DNA of 64,000 nucleotides from Tillus elongatus (GCA_964006375.1 OZ023269.1:2790001-2854000); one strand, 5' to 3'; positions 25,831-39,010 are shown, counted from the stretch's first letter. The notes: a model not told the origin generated them from the sequence alone. Numbers and translations: made by a program.

Positions 25831-27928
25831 TTTTTCTGCCACCTAATATTTGTGCTCTGTGTTCAGAGAACAATAGGGTTTGCAGAAGGGTAGTATCAAT
25901 CGTAGAAACATAATTATTAAAAACAGCAAAATAATATGTAAAGCTAGTTTAGGAAAATTTTCTACACTAAGTAATGTAAATATTGCACATAATTAGAGGT
26001 CATAATTGTATCGATAACATTGGCATTGAAACTATTACATTATTATGTAAACAGTAAACAAGGTAAAATTGCAGCGTACAAGGAACGCAGTACTGCTGAA
26101 GTCTGCAATTTTGGAAGGACGTAAACTGATTAAAAAACTATAAGTAGTATTTGTTGATAAACATGCAGAGACAGTTAATTAAATTCTTAAGATGTAGACA
26201 GTTAATTTAGATTGCTTAAGATGTAAAGACGCGACACTTGTGATTTAATTATGTAAACATAATAACACTGTTCAATTTTAAGATTCACGATGTAAACAGT
26301 CCGAGTTAAAATTCATTCTGTTAGTTAGTAGTAGTATTAAGTGTTGTGAGTTATTAAAGTTATAATTACACCGTTACTTATGTCTACATTCGCCTAGTTC
26401 GACGAGTTTATTCCTTAAATTATCCTCCGCTCCTCCTGAACATAAGCTCGATACTGGCCATAATATCAATTTTAGTAATGTTTCTATTTTACATTGTGAA
26501 ACCTTTAATATAATAATATATAATAAAGAATGTGTTTTGAAGACCTTAAAATTACTTTTGACGGCAAAACTTAAAGAAAGATAATAATTTTAGAAATCAC
26601 TAACCCTATTTATATTTTCTAGGCAAAAAAAAACAAAAACAAATTTAAACGCACAATAGTTAGCTGCATCTGTCAGCGTGACTCCTATTGACTTCAGTCA
26701 AATTTTCAAAAAGGTTTTTTTCATGTTTGTTATTTAGTAATTCGTTCAAGCAAAACTCGCGTAATATGAAAGTGTTTTAAGCATTTGTATTTTTTCTACG
26801 TAAATTGTAATTTTTTTTTAAATTTCTTTTCATGTTGTAGCCTTGATAATGAAATAAATTTTTCCGAAAGCCCTGAAATTAATAAAGAGTTTCGAAACGT
26901 TGACAAATAGATTACCTATTTTTAAAAATTTCGTTACCTTAACACGCTTGCTGCATTAATGTTTTTCTTTATCTGAGGTAGTTTATCTTTCAGGCAATAA
27001 ACCACCCTATTATTATCTTCCAATTTAAACCTACTCCATCGTTTGTGCGCCATTTCTATCGCTTTATATTTTTGGGGTTAACTTTAAATTTGAATAGCTG
27101 AATTATTTCGATCATCTAGTCAATGTTCAAAAGAGATATATAGAACATTCAGAAACACATTCATGAAAATAGCTGCGATAGAGAGATGTTTCCAAGCGAA
27201 AGAATGGGTTTAGTTCAGGGGAAAAGCTAAATTTAAGCGTGTGCAAAATTACAACAAACCTCTTTATCAAAAAGGGAGTTTATAAAAATACAAAGTTGTC
27301 GTTTGAAATTTCACGAATCGTTATGACTGTATAAGAGTCAATAAAACAAACACAACAGAAATCTGTATTCGGCGAATACGACGAAGGAATGGGGTAGTCA
27401 CTGCGATATATGCACTGATATGTACGGCGTGTAATGGCTTGTAAGCGATAAGTAACGATATTGAAAATCGATTTTATGTATATTTGTCTTCTGATGCTTC
27501 CTTCATTCACAATGAAAAATTTTACTACATTTTTCATTACTTTATTCTCATCTTATGCATCAGTAACTATAAGAAACAGCAGAGATATATGGCCTACCTG
27601 CAAGCCGGGTTTTTAAATGGAAAACTGATTGATTTTATAATTAATGCATTTTGCAATTTTTTCGTGCAGACTGAATAGATATTGTTTTATAGTGTGCTAA
27701 TTAAAACTTCCCATCTAGAAAATATCGGAATTAAAAATAAATAAAAAGCAGACACGTCGACTTTCTTTTCAATGGAAACACATTATGGCGTAAGTTTTGG
27801 TGTCTTCGAGCCTACCCCTTAGAGAGTGGCGTAAAGTACCCTTAAATTTTAAATCGCTCCATATGTTGAGTGTCAATTTGCTCACGACAACATACGACTT
27901 GTCGTGGTATCACTTATTTAAATACAAC
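25831..27928. other. 2.1-kb AT-rich region without recognised genes
   Basis: Short direct repeats around GACAGTTAATT and CTTAAGATGTA occur at 26170-26230. AACACGCTTGCTGCATTAAT at 26940 is a diverged MITE end. Open frames (for example 85 codons at 27280-27537 minus) show no motif. Confidence 0.35.
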
Positions 27929-27929
27929 C

Positions 27930-27955
27930 TAGTAGTAGTAGTAGCAGTAGTGTCA
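27930..27955 (-). repeat. ACT-type 3' tail of the R1-like LINE
   Basis: The plus strand AGTAGTAGTAGTAGCAGTAG corresponds to a CTA/ACT tail on the element's own strand, in place of poly-A. Confidence 0.65.
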
Positions 27956-28376
27956 GTGGTGGGGAGGCCAACGCCAAGCAAGTAGGCCACAATGGGTCCT
28001 TTTTGCCAACCCCAGCAACCCAGCAACCATGCTCCACACTTCCTCGGTTCCGTCGCCAAGCCGCCTCGACCTCGAAGTGAAGGCCGTGACGGTCTTCCAT
28101 TGGACGGTACTTACCTGATTCCTCCGCAGAGACCTCGAATCGAACAATTCTGCTCGAAGACTCCCAAAAGCCTCGCATTCACATAACCTATATACAAGGT
28201 GTAACAGTTTACGATTTTGAGGCCGAAGCCCCTGTCTTCCCGTCCGAACACTTTAGGCTATGGTATCCTCCTACACTGTCAGGTCGAAGCCACCCTCAAA
28301 GGTACACCTACAACCTCTCACATTCATACGGCCCTTCACTCCACGCTCGCTTTTCCCGAAATATCACCCATCTCTC

Positions 28377-31226
28377 TATCCGGCGCCCTCTCTTTCTCTG
28401 CGGCTTGTCTCAATCGCACTTCGCGTTTCCTCTTCCACCTTTATTTCTGCGGCCCATTCATTGAAATTCCTGATTTTCTCGTTCTTGGTGGACCTAGTTA
28501 ACTTAAACGGGTAGGAACCTTCAACTCTGTTCTGGTTTTTCGCAAAGTGTTATCTTGCCGCCCTACGATTTTCCATCTGGCAGTCTTCCAGCACATGTCT
28601 TGCTGTCTCCTGCTGTCCGTTTCCGCACGCACATTTTGCCGTTCCAGACCCTAGGTTAAACCTACTAAAGTAGCTCTTGAAGGGCCCGTGGCCAGTCAGC
28701 AAGCTCACTGCCCTGTGACTCCAGAACTTGAGGCCCACACCCACGCTCTCTATGTATCGATAACTAGTCCTACCCTTTGTCTCATCGTCCCAGTGCTTCT
28801 GCCACTGTACTTCAGTGTTCTCTTTAGCACTTCTTTTGAGCATTCTACTCGTTACCGGAGCCTCTACCCTCTCGTGGCCTAGAGGGCCACTTCTGACGGC
28901 TTTTGCTCTCGCACCGGCCTTTGCGATGCCTTCTAACTGGTCGCTACCCCACCACAGATTAATTTTTATTCCCGCGCGCTCCACCTCTTGCATCTTCCTG
29001 TTGATTCTGTCGGCCGTTCCCCCTTTCCTCCTGGTGATCATGTCCAGGGCAACTCTGCTATCGGAAACGATGTTGACAGTTCCACCCAGCAGGGTGGCGG
29101 CCTTTTCCACTGCCGTACCCACCGCGAACATATCCACCATGTGCACCGGGTACCCGTCCTGGAGCTTTAGCCCTTTGCTTTCGACCACTGCATTGTTTTC
29201 ATAGGCCACCAGGCCTATTCCAACCGCGACTCCGGCTCTGGACGCGTCTGTGTATATCCACCGCCCTGTTGTCTTTTCCGCTCTTTCTATTATCGCTTAG
29301 GTTTTACTCTGCTCCGTCTCGTGCGATCGTTCTCTGTACGCCAGTTTTCCCTCAAAATTTGCCGCCTTCGAGTGTTCCCATCTTATATGCCGCTCCTCTG
29401 CTTCCAGCCACAAAGGTGGGCACCCCGCCAGCACCGCCAGTGCTGCGTTGGAAGTCGTTCTGTAAGGCCTTCGTTATGCCCAACAGAAATGTTCTTTGGA
29501 CCAACTTAAGTTTTCTAGTAACCCTAGCATCCCTCGCTCGTTCACCCCAGATTTCGGCACCGTACAGGAGAGCTGGTTTCACTGCTCCCTCATATATGAC
29601 TTTAAGGGTCTTTGGATCCGTCCCTCACGTCTTTCCCGCTACCGCTCGTACCCTATGCGCCGCCCCCGCTATGTTGCCCGCTACGTATTTGCTATGCTCC
29701 ACCCAAATTAGACCTGAGTTGAGCATCACTCCCAGATATTTTATTTTGGCTTCTGGCCATATGGTTACGTCTCCCATTTTAATCACCGGGTGCCTTTGTG
29801 TCCGCGCTTTGGTACCTTTCCTCGCACCCCTGTAGAGAGCCTGCGTCTTCTCGGGGGCATATTCCAGTTTGTGAGCCGACGCCCACTTCTGGCAAGCCTC
29901 CCAGGTACGCTGCCAAGCTGCTTCGTGTTTCCTTCTTGACGGCGCCGTTATGGTGATGAGCTGGTCGTTCGCAAAAGCCTGGACCTCGATTTTTGCTTCG
30001 GTTTCGCCCGGTTCTATGGTGTCGATTTCATTAAACCAGTCCTCCATTATAAGTAGCCACAGGGTCGGGCCTAAACATGACCCTTGTGGACAGCCTTTGC
30101 TGGGGTTTTTTGTAACTCCTTCAGAAGTAACGCTTCTGTCCCCCAGGAAATTGGCTACTGCTCTGGCCAGGTTTCCCGGACATCCAGATTCTGCCAGTAG
30201 TTTTCTGAGCATGGGGTACCAGACCGAGTTGAAGGCATTTTTAATGTATAACGTTACTAGCGGGACATGCTGCCCAGTCTGGTCCGCCTTTTTGTTTCCG
30301 TTCACTGTCTTGGCCAGCGCATCCATTGTCCCGCGTCCCTTACGGAAGCCGTACTGTCTGTCAGACAGCCTTCCGTTTTTCTCCAAGTGGTATGACAGTC
30401 TTGTCGCCAACAGCTTTTCATAGACCTTTCCGATGACTGGTAACAAGCACATCGGTCTTTGCCCTTCGCTCGCTGGTTTGGGTAGCCACGCAATTTGTGC
30501 CTGCTTCCAAATCCTCGGAAAAATTCCCTCCCTCAAGCAGGCATTTAATACTTCTAAGAGTTCTTCCTCTGTGACCTCCAGTAAATGCTGCAGACCCGCT
30601 TACGGAAACCCGTCGATGCCCGGGGCTTTACGTTTAGGTCTTAATCTGACCGTTTCCTCCAGTTCTTGTTTTGAGAATTCGAGGTCCGTGTTTCCGCTCC
30701 AGATTAAGATTTCCGCACGCCTCACTCTATTTTCTTCGGAATCACTCCCGGCGTCGTCTGCTGGGAAGTATTTATCGATCGGTGCCTCTGATGTTTCGCA
30801 TGTATCCTGCGTCCAATTTTCAGCCGCATTTTGCACAGTGGTCCACGCTGTCGGTGCTCTTTTCTTTGTTGCCGAAACAATTTTGTGAGCCAGCCCCCAG
30901 GGGTCGTCGTCGCTTCATTCAGATAGCATTTGCCTTAGCGATTCTAGCTTGGCTTCTTTAATCGCTTTTTTGTATTCAAGCCGGACCTGTTTGAAGCATT
31001 TGAAGAGCTCACGGCGACGATCCTGATCCTGCTCCCGTTGCGCGTTTGCTCTCGCTCTTCCTGTTTTCCGTTTCTTTCTACGGAACTCCTGGTTCCACCA
31101 CACAATCTTTCGTCCTTTTGTTCTTTTCCAAGGTATACTTGCGTCGCACGCACTTATTGCAGCGTCTTGAAACCGCAGAGTCCTGTTCTCCGCAGATATT
31201 TCATGTCCTGACGTCCCTGCTGCCAT
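28377..31226 (-). pseudogene. R1-type LINE ORF2: linker, reverse transcriptase, RNase H-like and CCHC C-terminus
   Basis: From 31226 to about 29352 a single minus frame is interrupted only by stops at 30915, 30600 and 29625. It carries ASIPWKRTKGRKIVWWN (after the endonuclease), KRKAPGIDG, YGFRKGRGTMDAL, LYIKNAFNSVW, GCPQGSCLGP, AFANDQLI and IKYLGVMLNSG. Two RT catalytic aspartates are changed (LYIKNAF for the expected D, FAND for FADD). After a frameshift near 29300 the RNase H-like part follows (IYTDASRAG, SDSRVALDM), then LTGHGPFKSYF and CACGNGQQETARHVLEDC. A stop at 28550 precedes the last 57 codons. Endonuclease is absent. Confidence 0.85.
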
Positions 31227-31413
31227 TGCTTTTTATGCCGAAGCCATATCTGGTAGAGTTCAGGCGTTTTAATAGTGGATTCAATGCGAAGAAGAACCTT
31301 AATGGGCTTAGCGAGTCGCCTTGAGTTATACCTCTTCTCCTAATTGGTATCGTGCTGGTTACAGTATTATCACCCAATTGTACCCGTAACTGAATTTTTG
31401 TTATCAGGTAGAC
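31223..31413 (-). pseudogene. RT fragment of a second, different LINE (R2-like palm motif)
   Basis: The minus frame encodes VQLGDNTVTSTIPIRRRG, ITQGDSLSPLRFFFALNPL and YGFGIKSNG. The QGD-SLSP block is RT motif 4 as found in R2-like and related LINEs, and it is unlike the GCPQGSCLGP of the adjacent R1-type element. It ends exactly where R1-type coding starts, so it is either an older element into which the R1 copy inserted or a chimeric junction. Confidence 0.7.
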
Positions 31414-33520
31414 ATTGTGTGTTCAAGTAGCCTCCCGATATAAGTATCGATCTTATACATCTTCAGCACACTCATAAGCCATTTATATTTACATTTAAAT
31501 AATAATAATAATAATAATAATAATAATTATACTTATTATTATTAAGGGAATACCGTAGACAAGTTTGAGTTTTCATTCCTAAACGTCACACAGTCTGGGA
31601 TAGATATTTTCATATAATGAAAATATTCAGTGAAAGGCTTTTCTCCAGACAACAAAAAATAAGTTTGAGTTTTAGCTAAATCGACCCAGTTTATCTATCA
31701 CTTACAAATTGTAAAGCGATTTTAATTAAAGTTGATTAATACGATCCCTTTTTGAAGATCTAACGACTATAGGAGGTACCAAAGATGACGCTGTTAGGCT
31801 AACTGAAACTTAAAGCAGGATTGAGTTTTTTAAGAAACATCACCTTTTAACAAGAAATCGCTACCATAGCGCATTTGCTGCGCCATAATTGTCTAGTTTA
31901 CGTTGTCATTTAATTATTTTAATTTTATTTTTAAAACGACCAATACGTCTAAACCTATGTTTTGGTAAAGTGCGTTCTTTAAAATGTGTTTACCTCTTGC
32001 TTTACCAAGCTTTTTGTTTCAGCGGAAGCATAGCAAATTTAGAAATATGACGATATCCGTCCTTAAAAAAGCAAAGAGAATTCATACACAGCGAGTATCT
32101 GTTAATGTACATGACGTAATGTAAATGAAATAAATGATAATTTTCATGTTCCAGTTTTTCCTGCAGCATGTTAAGGCATAAACATGCATATTATGAAAGA
32201 GATTTCGGGAAAAGCGGAATATAGACGTCGCCCCGCCATGTAGGGTTAAGTTATTAAATACAGCTATTAAAAAACACATTAAGGAAGGTTTTTAGCTACA
32301 GTGATTATGAAGTATTATTACATAGAAAGTTGTTTTTACATTTAATTCATGTACTTTCCTGAGCTCTACATCCCCAATTAGATCGTGACGTTGCTCTTAT
32401 GTACAGAGCATGAATTTAATAATCCAAAAAATATATTCCTACCCATGTTGCTAAGATTATGGCCTGATTATATTAATACACCCATTTTTCATATACAAAC
32501 CCTCTCATCTGTCAGAACAAATCTGTGCAGATTAGAAATCGAATTATATTGCTTAAAGCGAAATATTAAAAATGATGTATTGTTTAAATCGCGCTTTTAG
32601 CCTCCATTGCATACATTTTATAAGCTTTTCAGCCATCTGAATATCGGGAGATTATATGCGGCTTTAAAAAAAGCGTTTGAATGCGCGATCCATCATAATT
32701 AATAACTATATAATGTGATTAGTTCTGTTTTCCCGTAAAAGTGCCATTCACTATTCTTTCGATCAATACTAAAGCAATCATAATAAACAAAGTACTCGTA
32801 GGTACGAAACGTTGTACATAATGGTCGCAGCTAATAAAGGGTGGCCATTAATTCACATCGGGGCTACACAATCTTCAAAGTAGAGAAGACATTTAGATCG
32901 TGTGTTAAGAGCCATAAGTTTGATTAAACATCACTTCTAACTGTATGCAGACAAAAATTAGTCAAACACATTTATAAAATCTAAAAAAACAACAACAGTT
33001 TTACGATATTATTTTAAATAAACCAATAGGAATACGTTTCGAGGCGATTTCAAAATTCGCGAGTGTATGAAGCTTTTGTCCAAGAATACACTGAACTACC
33101 AGGTCTTGATTCTTGCAAAGAACATTGACGCACATGGTACTAAATTTACCACAACGAACCTACCAAATATTGTCTTTCGCACGCAGACAAACTATCAAAA
33201 TGCCGATATGGTTGCTATTATTACATTATGCATTAGTTATTTCCCCCGGTTATACAATAATAATAATGTCTAAGGGGTCCTGTCGTGGCTTAATTAAGAA
33301 ACATTAAAAACCAAGTGTTAACACTGCTCTTAGAATATGATTTACTGATATACAGATTTTCTATTTTACGCAAAATTGTATTGTTTTAAGTCATTGGCTC
33401 ACACAATTTTCATTTATAACCATTGTCAGATATTTATTTTCAATATCTATGTCCATGTTTTAAATGTTAGGTTAATTAAAAGTCAGTTGTAAAATGTCAA
33501 ACGTTGCACACCTCTCCACC
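31414..33520. other. 2.1-kb region without recognised genes; (AAT)n at 31498-31526
   Basis: A 29-bp AAT/TAA microsatellite lies at 31498-31526. CGCTACCATAGCGCATTTGC at 31859 is a diverged MITE terminus. A 71-codon frame at 32385-32600 has no recognisable motif. Confidence 0.45.
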
Positions 33521-33603
33521 TATAACATTTTGTGTCAACTAGAGCTGCTGTGACAACGTACTACCTAATTCCGCACCAAGATGGCGTCCCTGTCGTAAAT
33601 CTC
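33521..33603 (+). repeat. Dispersed repeat R-B, copy 2
   Basis: It matches 11697-11782, with CTATAACATTTTGTGTCAAC, GTGACAACGTACTACCTA and TGGCGTCCCTGTCGTAAATC in the same orientation. Confidence 0.65.
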
Positions 33604-33711
33604 TAAATGTTCTACATGCTGACATGTTCCAATAATGTAACTTCAATTGTTTTCTATCTACGATTTATTTAAATAGCATAGCAGTGCAGGTAACGTCATT
33701 TGTCTTTGCCT
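33604..33711. other. Unassigned spacer
   Basis: Nothing was recognised. Confidence 0.3.
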
Positions 33712-33775
33712 AGGTTTGATTGTGAGTGGGCCATACCGGTCCCTCCACCGCGACGATAAGGTCTATTGTGGCTCT
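33712..33775 (-). repeat. LINE 3'-end motif (LINE-I2 family, copy b)
   Basis: The minus strand reads GAGCCACAATAGACCTTATC, GTCGCGGTGGAGGGACCGG and CCACTCACAATCAAACCTA, matching the 3' UTR at 51955-52030. Only the tail is present, a severe 5' truncation. Confidence 0.75.
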
Positions 33776-34055
33776 TTGCCTAACATCGTAGATATTGTAA
33801 TACAGAATCTGGAGCGATGTCGAGGATTATTTTTATATTAATTGAGAATAATTTTATTTTTCTTTGATCAAAAGACTTAAAAATTGGTACACAGCCACGT
33901 CTGTCTACGTTCTTTAATTTGTAAATTTTCGTTTCAATCACAACATTTTAACTGACCTTGAAAATGGGTAATGGAATATCTTATGCCACGAGAAAACCGC
34001 ATTTTAAAATATAACCTGAGGGAGGAGCTATCTTCCGTCCTCACACCGATGGGAC

Positions 34056-34059
<4 letters not shown>
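33776..34059. other. Unassigned spacer
   Basis: Nothing was recognised. It ends ...GATGGGACACCCTATATA, where ACACCC before TA could be an old mariner end. Confidence 0.35.

Positions 34060-34146
<87 letters not shown>
34060..34146. repeat. (TA)n microsatellite left of mariner copy C
   Basis: 87 bp of TA directly touching the mariner left end. Confidence 0.97.
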
Positions 34147-34149
<3 letters not shown>

Positions 34150-35793
34150 CTGGCGCATTGAAAACGAAACAGACCGATTTGCGTCCAGATAATTTTTTTT
34201 AAGAAACGCTGAAACACGCCAATTTTAATATACGAGGGGGACATGTTTTGACATAAAACTCAACTTTGTCACATCAACCCCTTAAGGGTGGTGATAACAA
34301 CCCTTACATTTTAAATAGGGAACATGGGTCGAGTGTTACATCATTTGAAAGCTCTTTCTTTTCTGAATTCAGCACATTAATTTTTTTGGAAGTTTTATCA
34401 ACTCGTTTAAAAATTATTCACAGTTGGAGTTGCAAGAAAGTATTTCATTAATTGTGATAAATGCATTAATTAGTCAATTTTTCGTTAAAAAAACTAAAAA
34501 ACAAAACCAAACGTTTAAAAATGTTTATTCACTTAAGTAGGTGTTCAGATTCTTGACCACCAGCTTCCTTACAAAAGTACAAATTTTGTTCAAAACGAGC
34601 TCTCACATTCTGGAGCATTTGTGGAGTTATTAGACGGCATTCTTCAATAATGCTTCGTCGTAATTCTTCCAGAGACTCCGGTTCTGTTGCGTAAATTCTA
34701 CTTCTTAAACGGTCCTATAGAAAGAAGTCTAAAGGAGGTAAATCCGGTGATCGAGGGGGCCACTCAAGAGCACCTTTATGCCCAAGCCATTGCTCTGGAA
34801 ACTCTATGTTCAAAAAATCCCTAACACGTTGTGAAAAATGCGGAGGAGCTCCATATTGTTGAAACACTAATTTATTTTCTTGATAGCGGTCACCATTTTC
34901 AACAATGTCAATTGGTAGAGGGTAAACGATATCTTCTAGTAATTCCAAATACGTTTCGCCACTTAAATTACCATAAAGAAAAATTGGTCCGATTAAGCGG
35001 TCGCCAAAAATGCCAGTCCAGACATTCAATTTCTGTGAAGTTTGATTGTGGACTTCGTGAAAATTTCTTAGATTATTATCTGCCCAATACGACAATTATG
35101 ACGATTGATGCAGAGTTTAATCAAAAAGTACGCTCGTCTGAAAAACAGATATTGAACAGAAAGCTACCGTTATCAGCTATTGGTGCAGTCAGAACTTCAC
35201 AAAACTCCAGCCGCCGATCAAAATCATCTTCATTCAGTTGTTGTACAAGATGAAATTTATATGGGTGAAATTTATGATGCTTCAATATTCGCTGAATAGT
35301 ACTTCTTTTGATGTTTGAAACAGTGGCCAATTTTCTCGTGCTTAAAGTTGGGTCTGCAGCAATTTGTTGTAAAATTTCAATCTCAGTAGTCTCACTTATA
35401 ACCGAAAATTCACCTTCAGGATCCCGGTTTTTGTTGGCTACTGAACCAATTTTTCGAAACTTTGCAACTAACTACAAAATGTATTTTCTGTTAACATGTC
35501 TGTTCGGATGTCGTTCATTAAACAATTTTGCGGTACGGTTGGCACAGTCATCGTTTTTGAAAAAAAGAGTAATTATTTCAACTCTTTCTTCTAGAGAATA
35601 CACCATTGTGAAATTGATTTTTGGTAGTACTAGCAAGTATCAAACCGACCGATAAACTGAAAAAATAAACCGCATTTCTCTCATTCTGATAAGAAATGTT
35701 CTGATAGTCAATTTTTTGTTTGACGTTATTCAGCGTTTCTTAAAAAAAATTCTCTGGACGCAAATCGGTCTGTTTCGTTTTCAATGCGCCACC

Positions 35794-35794
<1 letters not shown>
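34147..35794 (-). mobile_element. Mariner element, family M3, copy C, flanked on both sides by (TA)n
   Basis: It runs from GGCTGGCGCATTGAAAACG at 34148 to TCAATGCGCCACC at 35793, with TA tracts of 87 and 92 bp immediately outside. The arms and interior match copy B, but the right arm is shortened (GTTTGACGTTATTCAGCG at 35717). Confidence 0.9.
34529..35606 (-). pseudogene. Mariner transposase, family M3 copy C
   Basis: From the ATG at 35606 it follows copy B with scattered stops. Recognisable parts are ATVSNIKRSTIQRILKHHK, EDDFDRRLEFCEV and CFSDERTF (first aspartate kept). QKLNVWTGIFGDRLIGP and YLELLEDIVYPLPID follow, then FQQYGAPPHFSQ, where tyrosine replaces the second catalytic aspartate. 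SPDLPPLDFFL with the third aspartate ends at a stop where tryptophan is expected. The natural terminus is TGA at 34529-34531. Missense loss of a catalytic residue and several nonsense codons make it dead. Confidence 0.85.

Positions 35795-35796
<2 letters not shown>

Positions 35797-35888
<92 letters not shown>
35797..35888. repeat. (TA)n microsatellite right of mariner copy C
   Basis: 92 bp of perfect TA. With the tract at 34060-34146 it suggests one original TA tract split by insertion. Confidence 0.97.
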
Positions 35889-37347
<1,459 letters not shown>

Positions 37348-37437
37348 TAAAAAGATGAAGCACCTTCTCACTTTGACCAAAAGTCGAACAATTTAAATAA
37401 AGTTTTCCCATACCGATTAATTGTCAAGGATAAAGGT

Positions 37438-38328
37438 AATGTCGAGTCATGGACGCGCTCGTCTGGTTCACGGACGGATCCGGCGGGGAGCGTGGGACGG
37501 TCTTTCAGGCTGAAATGTACGCTATCCTGCACTATGTGCGGGAGAACAAGAGGAGGGGCTACACCAACAAGCGGATCCTCATAGCGATAGACAGCCAGGG
37601 AACCCTTAAGGCCCTAAGTAACCCACGGGTAAACTCTAGGATGGTGAGTGAGTGCCGAGACGAGACGAGCGACCTGGCTGGGCAGAATGAGGTCACCCTC
37701 ATCTGGGTGCCGGGTCAGTCGGGGGTCAAAAGCAATGAAGAAGCTGACAGTCTTGCGAAGAGAGGGTCAGCAGAACCATTTATGGGACCAGAACCATCTC
37801 TGGGCGTGACAAAGAGCACTGCCAGGGAAACCATTGAGTCCTGGATCAGAAACGAACACAAGGTGTACTGGGCAGACTGTCCAGGACTCAGACGTGGGAA
37901 GCCAATAATTGACGAACCCAATTCAAAGAGAGCTGTGGAGCTGCTAAATCTTAACAGAGGACAGCTGAGAAACATAACAGGTCTCTTGACGGGACACATG
38001 GCCGTCAAGAAACACCTGCATAAAATGGGGCGGTTCGAGGGGGACCTCGCATGCAGACTGCGGCGAGGGGGAGGAATCAGCTCAGCACATCTTGTGCGAG
38101 CCTAAAGCTCTGAACCGCAAAAGACAACTGAGCTACGATCAGTCTAGACCAGAGGCCGAGCAATATAAAACTTCACCCCACCGACCTTTGCAGACTAGTT
38201 CAAGGCAAAGTGATTTTGGAATGGGTGGAATAAAAAAACTAAGGGCATGCACAATAAGCCAAAGCCTGCAGTGCTATCAGGGCGGCAAAGTCGTGGACGA
38301 GCCCCGAGGGGAAAAAATGTCGAGTCAT
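37438..38328 (+). mobile_element. LINE-I copy 2, 5'-truncated, nested in a mariner relic, 13-bp target duplication
   Basis: AATGTCGAGTCAT occurs at 37438-37450 and again at 38316-38328, bracketing 865 bp that end in GAGGGGAAAAAA. The duplication is perfect, so the insertion is younger than copy 1. The outer A residues make its exact start ambiguous by a base or two. Confidence 0.92.
37449..38233 (+). pseudogene. LINE-I copy 2 ORF2 fragment: RNase H and CCHC-like C-terminus
   Basis: The frame opens with an ATG donated by the target duplication and gives DALVWFTDGSGGERG, FQAEMYAILHYVRENKR, ILIAIDSQGT, TLIWVPGQSGVKSNEEAD and LTGHMAVKKHLHKM. All four RNase H acidic residues (TDG, AEM, IDS, EAD) are present, but about 60 bp are missing between GERGT and VFQAE. 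A frameshift near 38060 turns CRLCGEGEE into CRLRRGGG and stops at 38102. In the other frame coding continues (HILCEPKAL, VILEWVE) to TAA at 38231-38233. Confidence 0.85.
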
Positions 38329-38545
38329 CAGATTTAAATCCAGGCGACTTTTTCTTATGAAGTCATCTAAAAAATCAATTGTACAAAAAAATCCCAACGA
38401 TTCAGGACTGACCTGGGGCTCGCAGTCTTGGTGCAGCGAGATAGGTAAGACAAGAAACATTAACAAATGATTGACAGTTGCTTTTAGACAGACCAGTTTT
38501 GTGTTTTGAAAACAACGAAATACATTTTGTGCAAGAATTTGGCAT

Positions 38546-38884
38546 ATCATGCGCTTCTCTATTTAATTTGTTTAACTGGTGGTTTCTTATTAGACAAGCA
38601 ATAAGAATCAAAAATTGTTTTCCTCAAGGTTCTTTCTATCCAACCCCAGCAAAGTTTAATGAATTCATATGACGCTTAATGCGTGGATTCCAAAAACAGA
38701 GTGAAACATATAGCACAGGTTTTGAAACAATAAACTTGGTTGTCATAGTGACAGCTTAAAAATAAAACGAACCTCTCGGTCGCATAAGAAATGCATTGCA
38801 AATTTTTATGGGCCACCTATCATTGTAAAACTATTTCTATATATTAAGCATTGCCGTAAAAATGTGTCACCCTGTATATATCAA
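38546..38884. other. Spacer with possible mariner terminus
   Basis: ATGTGTCACCCTGTATATA at 38862-38880 looks like a mariner right end followed by TA and could close the relic at 37348. No left end was located. Confidence 0.4.
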
Positions 38885-39010
38885 AACAGAAAAAACTGAA
38901 AGTAACCCCGGATATGGGTTCTAAGGAGCCTAGTTCGCGCTCATTTGAACACATCTTGGGACAATTCCAAGGTGGTGGTCTCCTTATTAGCAATTTTTTT
39001 CTTCACATTC
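38885..39010 (-). repeat. Left module of composite repeat, inverted
   Basis: The plus strand has CTGAAAGTAACCCCGGATAT, GGGTTCTAAGGAGCCTAGTT and CGCGCTCATTTGAACACATC, then a diverged hairpin side. It adjoins TATATATCA with no expanded TA core. Confidence 0.75.

Larger units (their letters stand above)
27929..31226 (-). mobile_element. R1-type LINE, 5'-truncated, GC-rich (~3.3 kb)
   Basis: The minus strand carries ORF2 remnants (28377-31226), then a GC-rich 3' UTR ending in an ACT/CTA repeat at 27930-27955. The block is distinctly richer in G+C than its surroundings. At its 5' side it touches a fragment of a different LINE (31223-31413). No target duplication was recognised. Confidence 0.8.
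37348..38545 (+). pseudogene. Mariner transposase relic interrupted by a LINE
   Basis: The left part (37348-37450) encodes KDEAPSHFDQKSNN, then VFPYRLIVKDKGNVESS, comparable to DGAPPHFSQ...FPEQWIGRRG in the M3 copies. Coding resumes right after the LINE at 38326 with SDLNPGDFFL, stop, SHLKNQLYKKIPTIQD. A diverged C-terminus follows, including RPVLCFENNEIHFVQEF near 38490-38540. The DFFL-W-GHLK block is a mariner hallmark. One target duplication must be removed to join the halves. It is old and multiply disrupted. Confidence 0.75.

Noticed and set aside
28815..29835. Plus-strand frames of 129-188 codons across the R1-type LINE
   Set aside because: They are antisense shadows of the GC-rich minus-strand ORF2, which carries the RT and RNase H motifs.
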